Positions 36,741-48,149 are shown, numbered from the stretch's first letter. The stretch is DNA of 64,000 nucleotides from Paracoccus indicus (GCF_003056335.1 NZ_PYWA01000001.1:62001-126000); one strand, 5' to 3'. Notes: generated by a model not told the origin, from the sequence alone. Made by a program: numbers and translations.

Positions 36741-37478
36741 TCAGATCATCGCCATGCCGCCGTTCACGTGCAAGGTGGTGCCGGTGACATAGCCTGCCTG
36801 CGGGCTGGCCAGATAGAGGACCGCCGCGCCGATGTCGTCGGGGCTGCCCATCTGGCCCGCGGGGATCTGGGTCAGGATCTTGGACTTCTGGTCATCGGTC
36901 AGCTTGTCGGTCATGGGCGTTGCGATGAAGCCCGGCGCGACGCAGTTCACGGTGATGCCGCGGCTTGCGACCTCATAGGCCAGCGATTTCGACATGCCGA
37001 CCAGACCGGCCTTGGCGGCGGCGTAATTGCCCTGCCCCGGATTTCCCGTCGATCCCACGACCGAGGTGATGTTGACGATCCGTCCCCAACGCGCCTTCAT
37101 CATGCCGCGCAGGACACTGCGCGACAGCTTGAAAACGCTGGTCAGGTTCACGTCCATCACCTGCGCCCATTCGTCGTCGGACATGCGCATGAACAGGTTG
37201 TCGCGCGTGATGCCCGCGTTGTTGACGAGCACATCGATGCCGCCCATCGCCTCGGCCGCGGCCTTGGGAAGCGCCGCCACCGATTCGGGATCGCCCAGGT
37301 TCGCCAGAACCACATGCGCGCGGTCGCCCAAGGTATCGGCCAGTTCGCGCAAGGGGGCCTCGCGCGTGCCGGACAGGGCGACGGTCGCCCCCGCACCATG
37401 CAGCGCCGTGGCGATCGCGCCGCCGATACCGCCCGAAGCGCCGGTCACCAGCGCCGTCTTACCCGTCAGATCGAACAT
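36741..37478 (-). CDS. fabG: 3-oxoacyl-[acyl-carrier-protein] reductase
   Basis: NADPH-dependent SDR enzyme (245 residues) for the first reduction in the fatty-acid elongation cycle. The glycine motif is TGASGGIGG (12-20), NNAG is at about 87-90, and the catalytic residues are S139, Y152 and K156 (NITSVVGSTGNPGQGNYAAAK). The ATG at 37478 (MFDLTGKTAL) has GAGG 5 bases upstream and matches the family; an ATG at 37502 close to the fabD stop is less likely. It lies 28 bases after fabD. Confidence 0.97.
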   Translation of the reverse strand: MFDLTGKTALVTGASGGIGGAIATALHGAGATVALSGTREAPLRELADTLGDRAHVVLANLGDPESVAALPKAAAEAMGGIDVLVNNAGITRDNLFMRMSDDEWAQVMDVNLTSVFKLSRSVLRGMMKARWGRIVNITSVVGSTGNPGQGNYAAAKAGLVGMSKSLAYEVASRGITVNCVAPGFIATPMTDKLTDDQKSKILTQIPAGQMGSPDDIGAAVLYLASPQAGYVTGTTLHVNGGMAMI

Positions 37479-37505
37479 CTTCGCCTCATCCAGTCGTGTC
37501 ATGTC

Positions 37506-38432
37506 TTATGCCTTCAGCGCCGCGATATCGGCGGGTGCGCCGATGTTGCGGACGGTCGCATCCTTTACGATGCGCTTGATCATGCCCGACAGCGCCTTGC
37601 CTGCGCCGATCTCCCAGAACTCGGTCACGCCGCCCTCGGCCAGGTTGGCCATGGATTCGCGCCAGCGCACGGTTCCGGTCACCTGTTCGACCAGCAGACG
37701 GCGGATGGCGCCCGGCTCGATCACGGGTTCGGCGCGCACGTTGGCGATCAGCGGCACGGCGGGGGCCTGGATGTCGACGCCGGCCAGCGCATCGGCCATG
37801 ACGGCGGCGGCAGGCTGCATCAGCACCGAATGGAAGGGCGCCGAGACGGGCAGCAGCAGCGCCCGCTTGGCGCCGGCTTCCTTCATGGCGGCCATGGCCT
37901 GTTCGACTGCCCCTTTGTGGCCCGAGATCACCACCTGCGCCGGGTCGTTGTCATTGGCGGCCTGCACGACCTCATCGCCGCCCACATCGCGTGCGATGCG
38001 GTCCACGGTCTCGAAGTCAAGGCCCAGGATGGCGGCCATGGCACCGACGCCCACGGGCACGGCCTCTTGCATGGCCTGGCCGCGCAGGCGCAGCAGGCGG
38101 GCGGTGTCCGACAGCGTCAGCGCGCCCGCGGCACACAGTGCGGAGTATTCGCCAAGCGAATGGCCGGCCACGAAATCGGCGTCGGTGATGTTGATGCCCT
38201 CGGCCTCCATCGCGCGGAAGGCCGCGATCGAGGTCGCCATCAGCGCCGGTTGCGCGTTCTGCGTCAGGGTCAGCGTCTCGGCGTCACCTTCCCAGATCAG
38301 CTGCGACAGCTTTTCGCCAAGCGCCTCGTCGACCTCGTCGAAAACATCGCGTGCGGCGGGATAGGCCTCGGCCAGTTCGCGCCCCATGCCGACGGTCTGC
38401 GCCCCTTGTCCCGGAAACACGAATGCCCGCAT
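37506..38432 (-). CDS. fabD: Malonyl-CoA:ACP transacylase
   Basis: Loads malonyl groups onto ACP for fatty-acid synthesis (308 residues). It begins with FVFPGQGAQ and has the nucleophile S92 in AGHSLGEYSAL and the late VSAPFHSVLM with the catalytic His. The ATG at 38432 is chosen; an extension to 38504 adds residues without family similarity. First gene of fabD-fabG-acpP. Confidence 0.97.
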   Translation of the reverse strand: MRAFVFPGQGAQTVGMGRELAEAYPAARDVFDEVDEALGEKLSQLIWEGDAETLTLTQNAQPALMATSIAAFRAMEAEGINITDADFVAGHSLGEYSALCAAGALTLSDTARLLRLRGQAMQEAVPVGVGAMAAILGLDFETVDRIARDVGGDEVVQAANDNDPAQVVISGHKGAVEQAMAAMKEAGAKRALLLPVSAPFHSVLMQPAAAVMADALAGVDIQAPAVPLIANVRAEPVIEPGAIRRLLVEQVTGTVRWRESMANLAEGGVTEFWEIGAGKALSGMIKRIVKDATVRNIGAPADIAALKA

Positions 38433-38516
38433 CTTGATCCCCAATTTGTTTGATCGTTGCCCAAGGCAATAGCCTGCCCGCCATCTTCCCGCAACCAAGC
38501 CCACGATCGGCGCATG

Positions 38517-38543
38517 AAAAAGGGCCCCCGAAGGGGCCCCTTT
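38517..38543 (-). terminator. Terminator after ndk
   Basis: On the minus strand AAAGGGGCCC and GGGCCCTTT arms form a GC-rich stem over a short CTTCG-type loop, ending in five T. It lies about 22 bases past the ndk stop. Confidence 0.85.
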
Positions 38544-38564
38544 CCGATCCGTCGCAGGTGGCGA

Positions 38565-38987
38565 TCAGCCGACCAGTTCAAGACCCGAGAAGAAGAAGGC
38601 GATCTCTTCCTTGGCGGTTTCGGGGGCGTCCGAACCGTGGACCGAGTTCTCGCCCATCGACAGCGCGAATTCCTTGCGGATGGTGCCGGCATCGGCGTTC
38701 TCGGGGTTGGTGGCGCCCATCACTTCGCGGTTCTTTGCGATGGCGTTGTCACCTTCCAGAACCTGCACGACGACCGGTTCCGAGGCCATGAACTCGACCA
38801 GCTCGCCATAGAAGGGGCGGTCCTTGTGGACTTCGTAGAACTTGCCTGCCTGCTCGGCCGACAGCTTGATGCGCTTCTGGGCGACGATGCGCAGGCCGGC
38901 ATCCTCGAACTTGGCGTTGATCTTGCCGGTCAGGTTGCGGCGGGTGGCGTCGGGCTTGATGATGGAAAGCGTGCGTTCGGTGGCCAT
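38565..38987 (-). CDS. ndk: Nucleoside diphosphate kinase
   Basis: Balances nucleoside triphosphate pools by phosphate transfer through a phospho-histidine. The 140 residues match the family throughout ([36 protein letters not shown]) and the active His is H117 in NSVHGSD. The ATG at 38987 is the family start; upstream in-frame codons are spurious. Ends at a strong terminator before fabD. Confidence 0.98.
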   Translation of the reverse strand: MATERTLSIIKPDATRRNLTGKINAKFEDAGLRIVAQKRIKLSAEQAGKFYEVHKDRPFYGELVEFMASEPVVVQVLEGDNAIAKNREVMGATNPENADAGTIRKEFALSMGENSVHGSDAPETAKEEIAFFFSGLELVG

Positions 38988-39160
38988 TGGGTCATCCCTT
39001 GTCTGACGGGCGGGAAAGGCCCGCCGTGAACTGAAATCCGCGTCCGCATAACAGGGTCGCCCGCATCGGGCAAGACGGGCCATGGGTTTCGCAGGCCCCC
39101 CGTGGAACATCTGGCGGCGGCAGCGGTTGGAAGGCCATCACCCCGACGCGCAGGACCACC

Positions 39161-40243
39161 ATGCCCGATCAATCGCCCATCCGACATGACGCCGAACCCC
39201 GCCGCCTGACGCTCGGGACCATGACCACCGCGGCCGCATTGGCGATCCTGATCGCGGCCGCCTGGTTCTGGTCGAACATCCTGATGCTGGCCTTCGGCGC
39301 GGTGCTGATCGCCATCGCGCTGCGGGCGGGTGCGCAGGGGCTGCACCGTCACCTGGGGCTGAACATCAAGCTGGGCGTGCTGACCGTCGTCTTGGCCTTC
39401 GTGGCGGTCGTGGCGCTGGTCGTCATGCTGGCCGGTCAGCCCGTCGCCGATCAGTTCGGGCAGCTGGTGCAGGGCCTGCCGAAGTCCTGGGACCGGGTGC
39501 GGGAATGGGCCTCGGGCAATCCCATCGCCTCGGTGATCCGCGAGCAGGTTGAGGCCTCGGACCAGATGGAACAGGGCGCCTCGAAGCTGGCGGGCAACAT
39601 TCCCGACATCATGGGCAAGCTGACCGGCATGCTGAACATGATGCTTGGTGGGCTGTCGTCGGTCCTGCTGATGATCATGGTGGCGATCTTCGTAGCCCTC
39701 GACGCGCCCACCTATCGCCGCGGCGCCATCCGCCTTGTGCCGCCCGCGCACCGCCCGCGCGCCCGCCACATCCTGGCCGAGCTGGGCGACCAACTGGGCC
39801 GCTGGATGGCGGGACAGGCGCTGGACATGGCCATCGTCGCCGTGCTGGCGGGGGTCGGGCTGTGGCTGCTGGGGGTGCCGCTGGCGTTGCTGCTGGCGCT
39901 GATCGCGGGCATCACCAACATCGTGCCGATCATCGGGCCGGTCTTCTCGGGCGGGATCGCGGCGCTGTTCGCCCTGTCGCAGGGCTTCGATTCGGCGCTT
40001 TACGTCGCACTTCTGTTCACCGCCATCCAGATGTTCGAGGGCAACATCCTGATGCCCCTGATCCAGAGCTATGCGGTCCATCTGCCCCCGGCGCTGACCA
40101 TCATCGCCATCATGGCCTTCGGTGCGCTCTTCGGCTTCGCCGGGGTGATCCTGGCCGCCCCCCTGCTGATCGTGACGATGCTGCTGGTCCGCCGCATCTA
40201 CGTCGAGGGCATGCTGGGCGATACCGGAAGTGACGAGGACTGA
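39161..40243 (+). CDS. AI-2E family transporter (PerM/YdiK-like)
   Basis: Membrane protein of 360 residues with about eight hydrophobic segments. An N-terminal pair is followed by a soluble stretch (about 95-150), then a C-terminal group including the family-typical LALIAGITNIVPIIGPVFSG and FEGNILMPLIQSYAVHLPPA. The family was named for autoinducer-2 export (TqsA), but members also act as permeases or Na+/H+ antiporters, so the substrate is open. AGGA precedes the ATG by 5 bases. Confidence 0.9.
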   Translation: MPDQSPIRHDAEPRRLTLGTMTTAAALAILIAAAWFWSNILMLAFGAVLIAIALRAGAQGLHRHLGLNIKLGVLTVVLAFVAVVALVVMLAGQPVADQFGQLVQGLPKSWDRVREWASGNPIASVIREQVEASDQMEQGASKLAGNIPDIMGKLTGMLNMMLGGLSSVLLMIMVAIFVALDAPTYRRGAIRLVPPAHRPRARHILAELGDQLGRWMAGQALDMAIVAVLAGVGLWLLGVPLALLLALIAGITNIVPIIGPVFSGGIAALFALSQGFDSALYVALLFTAIQMFEGNILMPLIQSYAVHLPPALTIIAIMAFGALFGFAGVILAAPLLIVTMLLVRRIYVEGMLGDTGSDED

Positions 40244-40342
40244 GGCAGATCGCGCGTCTTTTTCCGGCCACGCGTCGGCAATTCGTGATTTCGACACATG
40301 GGCGGGTTATACTGTCCGCAGCTTCAGCCAAGGGGTCACGCC

Positions 40343-41107
40343 ATGCAGCCGATCACCAGGGGTCTCTACCGGGCACGTCTGGCCGAAACGCCCGCCGACC
40401 TGCAGGCCACCCAGAGGCTGCGCTGGACCTGCTTCATGGCCCGCGAAGGGCAGGATGACGACGGCGTCAGCCTGGACCGCGACGCGCTTGACGACGATTG
40501 CAGCCACATGATGATCGAACAGGTGGCGACGGGGCGGCTGATCTGCTGCTTCCGCTTCCTGCCGCTCAGCGACGGCTCGCAGATCGCGCGCAGCTATTCG
40601 GCGCAATTCTACGACCTGGCCGCCCTGGGCCGCTTCGACGGCCCGATGGTCGAGATGGGGCGCTTCTGCATCCATCCCGACATCCACGACCCCGACATCG
40701 TGCGGCTGGCATGGGCGGCGCTGACCCGCTTCGTCGATCAGACCGGGGTCGAGATGCTGTTCGGATGCTCAAGCTTCACGGGCTGCGAACCCGAGCCCCA
40801 TGCCGAGGCCTTCGCCATGCTCAAGGAACGCCACCTGGCCCCGCGCCGCTGGTGGCCCCGCGTCAAGGCGCCCAAGGTCTTTCGCTTTGCCCGCGCCCTG
40901 CGGCTGCGCAAGCCCGACCCGCGGCAGGCGATGGCCGCCATGCCGCCGCTGCTGCGCAGCTATCTGGCGATGGGGGGCTGGGTCAGCGATCACGCCGTAG
41001 TCGATCCGACGCTGCGGACCATGCATGTCTTCACCGGGGTCGAGATCCGCGCCATCCCCCCGGCCCGTAAGCGCCTGCTGCACGCCATGCTGGACCAGCC
41101 AGCCTGA
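40343..41107 (+). CDS. olsB: OlsB-like L-ornithine N-alpha-acyltransferase (GNAT fold)
   Basis: Protein of 254 residues resembling OlsB, which transfers a 3-hydroxyacyl group from ACP to ornithine, the first step to ornithine lipid. Visible landmarks are QRLRWTCFMAREG near the start, CCFRFLPLSDG, VEMGRFCIHPDIHDPDIVRL and LFGCSSFTGCEP. The ATG at 40343 has AGGGG 7 bases upstream. An OlsA-type second acyltransferase, often next to olsB, is not adjacent. The symbol rests on family resemblance only. Confidence 0.8.
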   Translation: MQPITRGLYRARLAETPADLQATQRLRWTCFMAREGQDDDGVSLDRDALDDDCSHMMIEQVATGRLICCFRFLPLSDGSQIARSYSAQFYDLAALGRFDGPMVEMGRFCIHPDIHDPDIVRLAWAALTRFVDQTGVEMLFGCSSFTGCEPEPHAEAFAMLKERHLAPRRWWPRVKAPKVFRFARALRLRKPDPRQAMAAMPPLLRSYLAMGGWVSDHAVVDPTLRTMHVFTGVEIRAIPPARKRLLHAMLDQPA

Positions 41108-41151
41108 CACCGCCCATCGTGCAGGCATGTTGCCCATTCCATATGCATTCG

Positions 41152-41172
41152 GTCAGGCGATGCCCGCCTGAC
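41152..41172. terminator. Hairpin between olsB-like gene and urease operon
   Basis: GTCAGGCG and CGCCTGAC form a perfect 8-bp stem with a 5-base loop, 44 bases past the preceding stop. It may end the upstream transcript or sit in the urease promoter region (41108-41231), where I see no clear promoter boxes. Confidence 0.5.
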
Positions 41173-41231
41173 AAGCAAATTCAAGGCCGAACGCAGTTGA
41201 CCTTGCACGTCCCCGCGCGCCCCTTGCCCAT

Positions 41232-42047
41232 ATGTTCGACACGGCCACACAAGCGACCAAGATGCAGCGCAGCCATGGGGCGGCGCATGTCGTCATGGGA
41301 CCGCGCGGGCTGATCGATCTGGCGCAGCAGGGCTCGGCCAAGGCGCAGCTGCCGCGCATGACCAAGGGCCTGCCCGAGATCGTCTTCCTGAACACCTCGG
41401 GCGGGTTGGCATCGGGTGACCGCCTGCGCTTCGCGGTCGATCTGCGGGACGGCACGCGGGCCCTGGCGACGACCCAGACCGCCGAACGCGCCTATCGCGC
41501 CAATGATGCCCCAGCCCGTGCGCAGCTCGCGCTGAGCGTCGGCAAGGGCGGCTGGCTGGATTGGCTGCCCCAGGAAACCATCCTCTATGACAATGCCCGG
41601 CTGGAACGCGACACGCAGGTCGATCTGACGGGCGACGCGGGCTGCATGTTGTTGGAGATCCTGGTCTTGGGCCGTCTGGCCATGGGTGAGACCGTCAGCC
41701 GCCTGCATCTGCGCGACCGCCGCGTGGTACGCCGCGACGGCCGGGTGATCCACCATGACGCATTGGCGTTGGATGACGCCGCCCTGCCCCGCCTGAACGA
41801 CCCTGCCATGCTGGCCGGCGCGCGGGTCATGGCCAGCATGGCGGTCATCGCCCCCGATGCCGCCGATCTGCTGCCGCGTGCGCGGGCGGCGCTGGACGAA
41901 CCGGGCGTGACCGCCGCCGCCAGCGCCCTGCCGGGGCGGCTGTGCCTGCGCATCCTGTCCCATGACAACTGGCCGCTGCGGCGGCAGGTGAACCGACTGC
42001 TGGGCGCGCTGCGTCCCGATCCCCTTCCCCGTATCTGGCAGGTCTGA
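41232..42047 (+). CDS. ureD: Urease accessory protein UreD
   Basis: Scaffold protein (271 residues) that binds apo-urease and, with UreF and UreG, guides nickel into the active site. Family features are [14 protein letters not shown] near residue 60, [12 protein letters not shown] and the [13 protein letters not shown] segment. First gene of the urease operon; ureA starts 1 base after its stop. The ATG at 41232 lacks a good ribosome-binding site, and the ATG at 41262 (MQRSHGAAH) is another possible start. Confidence 0.95.
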   Translation: MFDTATQATKMQRSHGAAHVVMGPRGLIDLAQQGSAKAQLPRMTKGLPEIVFLNTSGGLASGDRLRFAVDLRDGTRALATTQTAERAYRANDAPARAQLALSVGKGGWLDWLPQETILYDNARLERDTQVDLTGDAGCMLLEILVLGRLAMGETVSRLHLRDRRVVRRDGRVIHHDALALDDAALPRLNDPAMLAGARVMASMAVIAPDAADLLPRARAALDEPGVTAAASALPGRLCLRILSHDNWPLRRQVNRLLGALRPDPLPRIWQV

Positions 42048-42048
42048 C

Positions 42049-42360
42049 ATGAACCTTTCCCCCCGCGAACGCGAGAAACTGCTGATATCCGTCGCGGCCA
42101 TGGTCGCGCGTGGCCGCCTTCAGCGCGGCGTCAAGCTAAACCACCCCGAGGCCATCGCCCTGATCACCGATTTCGTCGTCGAGGGCGCGCGCGACGGTCG
42201 CAGCGTCGCCGACCTGATGCAGGCTGGTGCCCATGTCATCACCGCCGATCAATGCATGCCGGGCATCCCGCAGATGATCGAATCCGTGCAGGTCGAGGCC
42301 ACCTTTCCCGACGGCACCAAGCTGGTCACCGTCCACCACCCGATCCGCCAGGAGGCCTGA
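42049..42360 (+). CDS. ureA: Urease subunit gamma
   Basis: Smallest structural subunit of urease (103 residues). It starts [20 protein letters not shown] and has the typical [21 protein letters not shown]-like MPGIPQMI and VTVHHPI end. Gamma, beta and alpha are separate genes here, as in most proteobacteria. The stop touches the ATG of the nickel-permease-like gene. Confidence 0.98.
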   Translation: MNLSPREREKLLISVAAMVARGRLQRGVKLNHPEAIALITDFVVEGARDGRSVADLMQAGAHVITADQCMPGIPQMIESVQVEATFPDGTKLVTVHHPIRQEA

Positions 42361-42924
42361 ATGAGAAAACTGTCCGCAATCGCCGCCGCGACCCTGCTGC
42401 CCGCCACGGCCTTCGCCCATCCCGGTCACATCGACCATGGCAGCCCGCTGATCCAAGGGCTGTCCCATCCCGTCTCGGGGGCGGATCACCTGCTGGCGAT
42501 GCTGGCGATCGGTCTGCTGGCCGCCCAGATGGGCGGACGGGCGATCTTGGCGCTGCCGGTCAGCTTTGTGGGCGCGATGATCGCGGGCGGGCTTCTGGCG
42601 GGGGGCAATCCCCTGGCCGGGGTCGAGCCGATGATCCTGGCCTCGGTGGTGATCCTGGGCGTGCTGGTCGCCATGGCGATGCGGCTGCCGATGGTGGCCC
42701 TAGTGCCGATGGTGGCAGTCTTCGGCGCGGCCCATGGCTGGGCCCATGGCGCGGAAGGTCCCGCTCAAGGCGCGGCGCTTTACGCGGCAGGTTTCGCCGC
42801 GGCGACCATGGGGCTGCATCTGCTGGGCATCGCGCTTGGGCGTGCAGCACGCAGTGCCCTGGCGCTGCGGATGCTGGGCGGGGCGACCTCGGTCGCGGGC
42901 CTGGCCCTTGTCATGGCGGGCTGA
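42361..42924 (+). CDS. ureJ: HupE/UreJ family nickel transporter-like protein
   Basis: Membrane protein of 187 residues with an N-terminal signal-like helix, a His-rich start of the mature part (HPGHIDHGS), the family signature HPVSGADHLLAMLAIGL and about six hydrophobic segments. HupE/UreJ proteins take up nickel for hydrogenase or urease; its place between ureA and ureB supports supply of Ni2+ to urease. GGAGG lies 7 bases before the ATG, overlapping the ureA end. The symbol ureJ is used because of the operon context. Confidence 0.9.
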   Translation: MRKLSAIAAATLLPATAFAHPGHIDHGSPLIQGLSHPVSGADHLLAMLAIGLLAAQMGGRAILALPVSFVGAMIAGGLLAGGNPLAGVEPMILASVVILGVLVAMAMRLPMVALVPMVAVFGAAHGWAHGAEGPAQGAALYAAGFAAATMGLHLLGIALGRAARSALALRMLGGATSVAGLALVMAG

Positions 42925-42927
42925 GCC

Positions 42928-43232
42928 ATGATCCCCGGAGAGATCCTGCCCGCCCCCGGCGACATCACCCTGAACGAGGGCCGCCCGACCATCGACCTGA
43001 TGGTGGCCAATACCGGCGACCGGCCCATCCAGGTCGGCAGCCACTACCACTTCGCCGAAACCAACCCCGGTCTGGACTTCGACCGGAAAGCCGCCCGCGG
43101 GATGCGTCTGGCGATTCCGGCAGGCACCGCCGTGCGCTTCGAACCGGGCCAATCGCGGCAGGTCACGCTGGTGGGTTACGCCGGTGACCGCATCGTGCAG
43201 GGCTTTCGCAAGGACATCATGGGGGCGCTGAC

Positions 43233-43236
<4 letters not shown>
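42928..43236 (+). CDS. ureB: Urease subunit beta
   Basis: Structural subunit (102 residues) beginning [18 protein letters not shown] and including [21 protein letters not shown] and [14 protein letters not shown], all standard for UreB. The stop overlaps the ureC start (ATGA), giving tight coupling of the two large-complex subunits. Confidence 0.98.
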
Positions 43237-44918
<1,682 letters not shown>

Positions 44919-44927
44919 GGACAAGAC

Positions 44928-45422
44928 ATGACGATCCATTCCCATTCCATAATCCGCGCGGCCCACGGCCCCTTCGACGGAGAGGTCAGCCTGGATTACG
45001 ACGCCCGCCTGCTGCGCCGCAAACGCCTGGCCTTCGATGGCGGCGACTTCCTGCTGGACCTGCCCGAGGTCACCAGCGTCAACGACGGCGATGCCTTCGC
45101 TCTGTCCGATGGCCGCCGCATCGCGGTCGTCGCCGCCCCCGAACCGGTGATCGAGGTGCGCGGCCCCCTGCCGCGGCTGGCATGGCATATCGGCAACCGC
45201 CACACGCCCTGCCAGATCATGGACAACCATCTGGTCATCCGCCAGGACCACGTCCTGCAGGCCATGCTGGAACAGCTGGGTGCGGATCTGACCCTGACGA
45301 CCGCCCCCTTCACCCCCGAGGGCGGCGCCTATGGCCATGGCCGCACCTTCGGTCATGACCACGGTCCGGACACCCACAGCAACGATCATGGGCACGACCA
45401 CCACCATCATGACCACGCCTGA
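44928..45422 (+). CDS. ureE: Urease accessory protein UreE with His-rich tail
   Basis: Nickel metallochaperone of 164 residues. The peptide-binding and metal-binding domains match UreE (LAFDGGDFLLDLPE, WHIGNRHTPCQI with the dimer-interface His). The last 29 residues contain 11 histidines ([11 protein letters not shown] at the end), a nickel-storage tail as in Klebsiella UreE. AGGA lies 6 bases before the ATG. The ureF start codon lies within the DNA coding for this tail, a 14-base overlap. Confidence 0.97.
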   Translation: MTIHSHSIIRAAHGPFDGEVSLDYDARLLRRKRLAFDGGDFLLDLPEVTSVNDGDAFALSDGRRIAVVAAPEPVIEVRGPLPRLAWHIGNRHTPCQIMDNHLVIRQDHVLQAMLEQLGADLTLTTAPFTPEGGAYGHGRTFGHDHGPDTHSNDHGHDHHHHDHA

Positions 45423-46050
45423 AACAGCCCGGCTGCAACTGGTGCAATTCCTGTCGCCCGCCTTTCCGGTGGGCGGCTTTGCCTGGTCGCAGGGGCTGGA
45501 GCAGGCGATGGATCAGGGCGCCGTCACCCGCGCGGCCCTGCCACAATGGCTGTCGGACTGGCTGGACCACGGCGCGGGTTGGACCGATGCCGTGCTGGTG
45601 GCGCTGGCACTGTCCCCCGACGCCGACCACGCGGCGCTGGACGACCTGGCCCGCGCAGCCTGCCTGACCTGTGAACGGCTGTCGGAAACCGTTGAACAAG
45701 GCACCGCCTTTAACGCCAATGTCACCGCGCTGACGGGGAACGACCAAGCGCCCGCCGCCCTGCCCGTCGCCTTTGGCCGCGCCTGCGCCGGAATGCCCCT
45801 ACCCGCGCCCGAGATCATCGCGGCCTTCCTGCTGGCTCAGGTGCAAGCGCAGATCAGCGCCGCCGTGCGCTTCATGCCGCTTGGACCGGTGCAGGGTCAG
45901 GCGATGCTGGCCGCTCTGCACCCCGCCATCCTGACCCGCGCAACCGCAGCTGCCACCGCCACCCCCGACGATCTGGCCAGCGCCACCTGGGGGGCGGATA
46001 TCGCCCAGATGCGTCACGAAACCATGACCACAAGGATCTTTCGATCATGA
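45409..46050 (+). CDS. ureF: Urease accessory protein UreF
   Basis: GTPase-regulating partner of UreG and UreD in urease activation (213 residues). The start [22 protein letters not shown] and the following [11 protein letters not shown] match the family. The ATG at 45409 lies inside ureE; longer in-frame readings come from the His-tail codons and are spurious. The stop overlaps ureG by four bases. Confidence 0.95.
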   Translation: MTTPETARLQLVQFLSPAFPVGGFAWSQGLEQAMDQGAVTRAALPQWLSDWLDHGAGWTDAVLVALALSPDADHAALDDLARAACLTCERLSETVEQGTAFNANVTALTGNDQAPAALPVAFGRACAGMPLPAPEIIAAFLLAQVQAQISAAVRFMPLGPVQGQAMLAALHPAILTRATAAATATPDDLASATWGADIAQMRHETMTTRIFRS

Positions 46051-46670
46051 GCCTGAACGGACCCCTTCGCGTCGGCATCGGCGGCCCTGTCGGTGCGGGC
46101 AAGACCACCCTGACCGAACAGCTGGCCCGCGCGCTGGCCCCGCGCCTGTCGATGGCCGTCGTCACCAACGACATCTACACGCGCGAGGATGCCGAGGCGC
46201 TGATGCGCGCGCAGGTCCTGCCCGTCGAACGCATCCGCGGGGTGGAAACCGGCGGCTGTCCCCATACCGCCATCCGCGAGGATGCCAGCATCAACCTGGC
46301 CGCCATCGCCGATCTGAACGCGGCCTTTCCCGATCTGGACCTAGTGCTGATCGAATCGGGTGGTGACAATCTGGCCGCGACCTTCAGCCCCGAACTGGCC
46401 GATCTGACCATCTATGTCATCGACACGGCCGCCGGTCAGGACATTCCGCGCAAGCGGGGACCGGGGCTGGCGCGATCCGATCTGCTGGTGGTGAACAAGA
46501 CCGATCTTGCCCCCCATGTCGGCGTCGATGCCACCCTGCTGGAAAGCGATGCGCGGGCGGCACGGGGCACGCGGCCCGTTGTGATGGCTCAGCTGCGGCA
46601 TGGCGGCGGCGTCCAGCAGATCGTCGATTTCCTGATCGAACAGGGCGGGCTGACCCCCAAGCCACTCTGA
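46047..46670 (+). CDS. ureG: Urease accessory GTPase UreG
   Basis: SIMIBI-class GTPase (207 residues) that delivers nickel to the urease complex. The P-loop is [12 protein letters not shown] (10-21). Further landmarks are [13 protein letters not shown], the nickel-binding CPH motif in [22 protein letters not shown] and [12 protein letters not shown]. Last gene of the urease operon; a hairpin follows. Confidence 0.98.
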   Translation: MSLNGPLRVGIGGPVGAGKTTLTEQLARALAPRLSMAVVTNDIYTREDAEALMRAQVLPVERIRGVETGGCPHTAIREDASINLAAIADLNAAFPDLDLVLIESGGDNLAATFSPELADLTIYVIDTAAGQDIPRKRGPGLARSDLLVVNKTDLAPHVGVDATLLESDARAARGTRPVVMAQLRHGGGVQQIVDFLIEQGGLTPKPL

Positions 46671-46682
46671 TCTGCCCAAGGC

Positions 46683-46710
46683 GCAGGCAGCTGCCCAGCA
46701 GCTTGCCTGC
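46683..46710 (+). terminator. Stem-loop after ureG
   Basis: GCAGGCAGCTG pairs with CAGCTTGCCTGC over 11 bp with a single bulge, around a CCCAG loop, 12 bases past the ureG stop. No T-run follows. It may separate the urease and urea-transporter transcripts. Confidence 0.6.
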
Positions 46711-46859
46711 CCGCGCGTCACATTGCGCAGCTGCCCCAAAAACACTGCCCCTTTCCTGTCCAACTGCACGGTTTTCACGTCCTTTTGAAACCGCGAGGGC
46801 AAACCCCCTCAAAAGTTCGACAGGGAGACCGGCCGCAGAGCCGGCAGGAAAGGGTGACA

Positions 46860-48143
46860 ATGACCGGATTTACCAGAATGTTGTTGCTGACCAGCGCCTT
46901 GACGGCAGCAGGCGGCGCTTGGGCCCAAGAGGGCGAACCCATCAAGATCGGCGTGCTGCATTCGCTCTCTGGCACGATGGCGATTTCCGAAACCACGCTG
47001 AAGGACACCGTCCTGATGCTGGTCGAACAGCAGAACGCCAAGGGCGGCGTCCTTGGCCGCCCGCTGGAGGCGGTGGTCGTCGACCCCGCATCCGACTGGC
47101 CTCTGTTCGCCGAAAAGGCGCGCGAGCTGCTGACCGTCAGCGACGTGGACGCGATCTTCGGCTGCTGGACATCGGTCAGCCGCAAATCCGTCCTGCCGGT
47201 GATCGAGGAGCTGAACGGCCTGCTGTTCTATCCCGTGCAATACGAGGGCGAGGAATCCTCGAAGAACGTCATCTATACCGGCGCCGCCCCGAACCAGCAG
47301 GCGATCCCCGCCGTCGATTACATGACCGAGGAACTGGGCGTCGAGAAATGGGCGCTGCTGGGCACGGATTACGTCTATCCCCGCACGACGAACAATATTC
47401 TGGACGCCTATCTGAAGTCGAACGGCGTCGCGGATGAGGATATCTTCGTCAACTACACCCCCTTCGGCCACAGCGACTGGTCCAAGATCGTGGCCGACGT
47501 GGTCGCGCTTGGCGCGGATGGCAAGAAGGTCGGTGTCGTATCCACGATCAACGGCGATGCGAATGTCGGCTTCTACAAGGAACTGGCGGCGGCTGGCGTT
47601 TCCGCCGACGACATCCCCGTCATGGCCTTTTCCGTGGGCGAGGAAGAGCTGTCGGGTCTGGATACCACCAACCTTGTCGGCCACATGGCGGCCTGGAACT
47701 ATTTCCAGACGGCGGAAAGCGAACAGAACGATGAATTCATCACCGCCTGGCATGAATTCACCGGCGACGACAAGCGCGTGACCAACGACCCGATGGAGGC
47801 CACGATGATCGGCTTCAACGCATGGGTCGCCGCCGTCGAGGCCGCAGGCACCACCGATGTGGACCCGGTCCTTGATGCCATCGTCGGGGTCGAGGTCCCG
47901 AACCTGACCGGCGGCACCGCGCAGGTCCTGCCCAACCACCACATCACCAAGCCCGTCCTGATCGGAGAAATCCGCGAAGACGGCCAGTTCGACATCGTCA
48001 GCCAGACCGACCCCGTGCCGGGTGATGCCTGGACCGACTATCTGCCTGAATCCGCCGTGCTGGACGCCGATTGGGCGGACAAGGATTGCGGCATGATCAA
48101 CACCGATACCGGTGCCTGCGTGCAGCAGCAGTCGAACTATTGA
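46860..48143 (+). CDS. urtA: Urea ABC transporter substrate-binding protein
   Basis: Periplasmic urea-binding protein (427 residues). A Sec signal peptide is evident (MTGFTRMLLLTSALTAAGGA, then WAQ). The mature part matches the UrtA/AmiC-type branched-chain amino-acid-binding family: IGVLHSLSGTMAISE, FGCWTSVSRKSVLPV, LFYPVQYEGEE and GTDYVYPRTTNN. AGGG lies just before the ATG at 46860. The 189-base gap before it holds a stem-loop and presumably the urt promoter. Confidence 0.97.
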   Translation: MTGFTRMLLLTSALTAAGGAWAQEGEPIKIGVLHSLSGTMAISETTLKDTVLMLVEQQNAKGGVLGRPLEAVVVDPASDWPLFAEKARELLTVSDVDAIFGCWTSVSRKSVLPVIEELNGLLFYPVQYEGEESSKNVIYTGAAPNQQAIPAVDYMTEELGVEKWALLGTDYVYPRTTNNILDAYLKSNGVADEDIFVNYTPFGHSDWSKIVADVVALGADGKKVGVVSTINGDANVGFYKELAAAGVSADDIPVMAFSVGEEELSGLDTTNLVGHMAAWNYFQTAESEQNDEFITAWHEFTGDDKRVTNDPMEATMIGFNAWVAAVEAAGTTDVDPVLDAIVGVEVPNLTGGTAQVLPNHHITKPVLIGEIREDGQFDIVSQTDPVPGDAWTDYLPESAVLDADWADKDCGMINTDTGACVQQQSNY

Positions 48144-48149
48144 CCTGAT

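Noticed and set aside
46685..46700. Possible sigma-54 promoter before urtA (GG-N10-GC in AGGCAGCTGCCCAGCA)
   Set aside because: The -12 part lacks TTGC and the bases are better explained as one arm and loop of the stem-loop after ureG.
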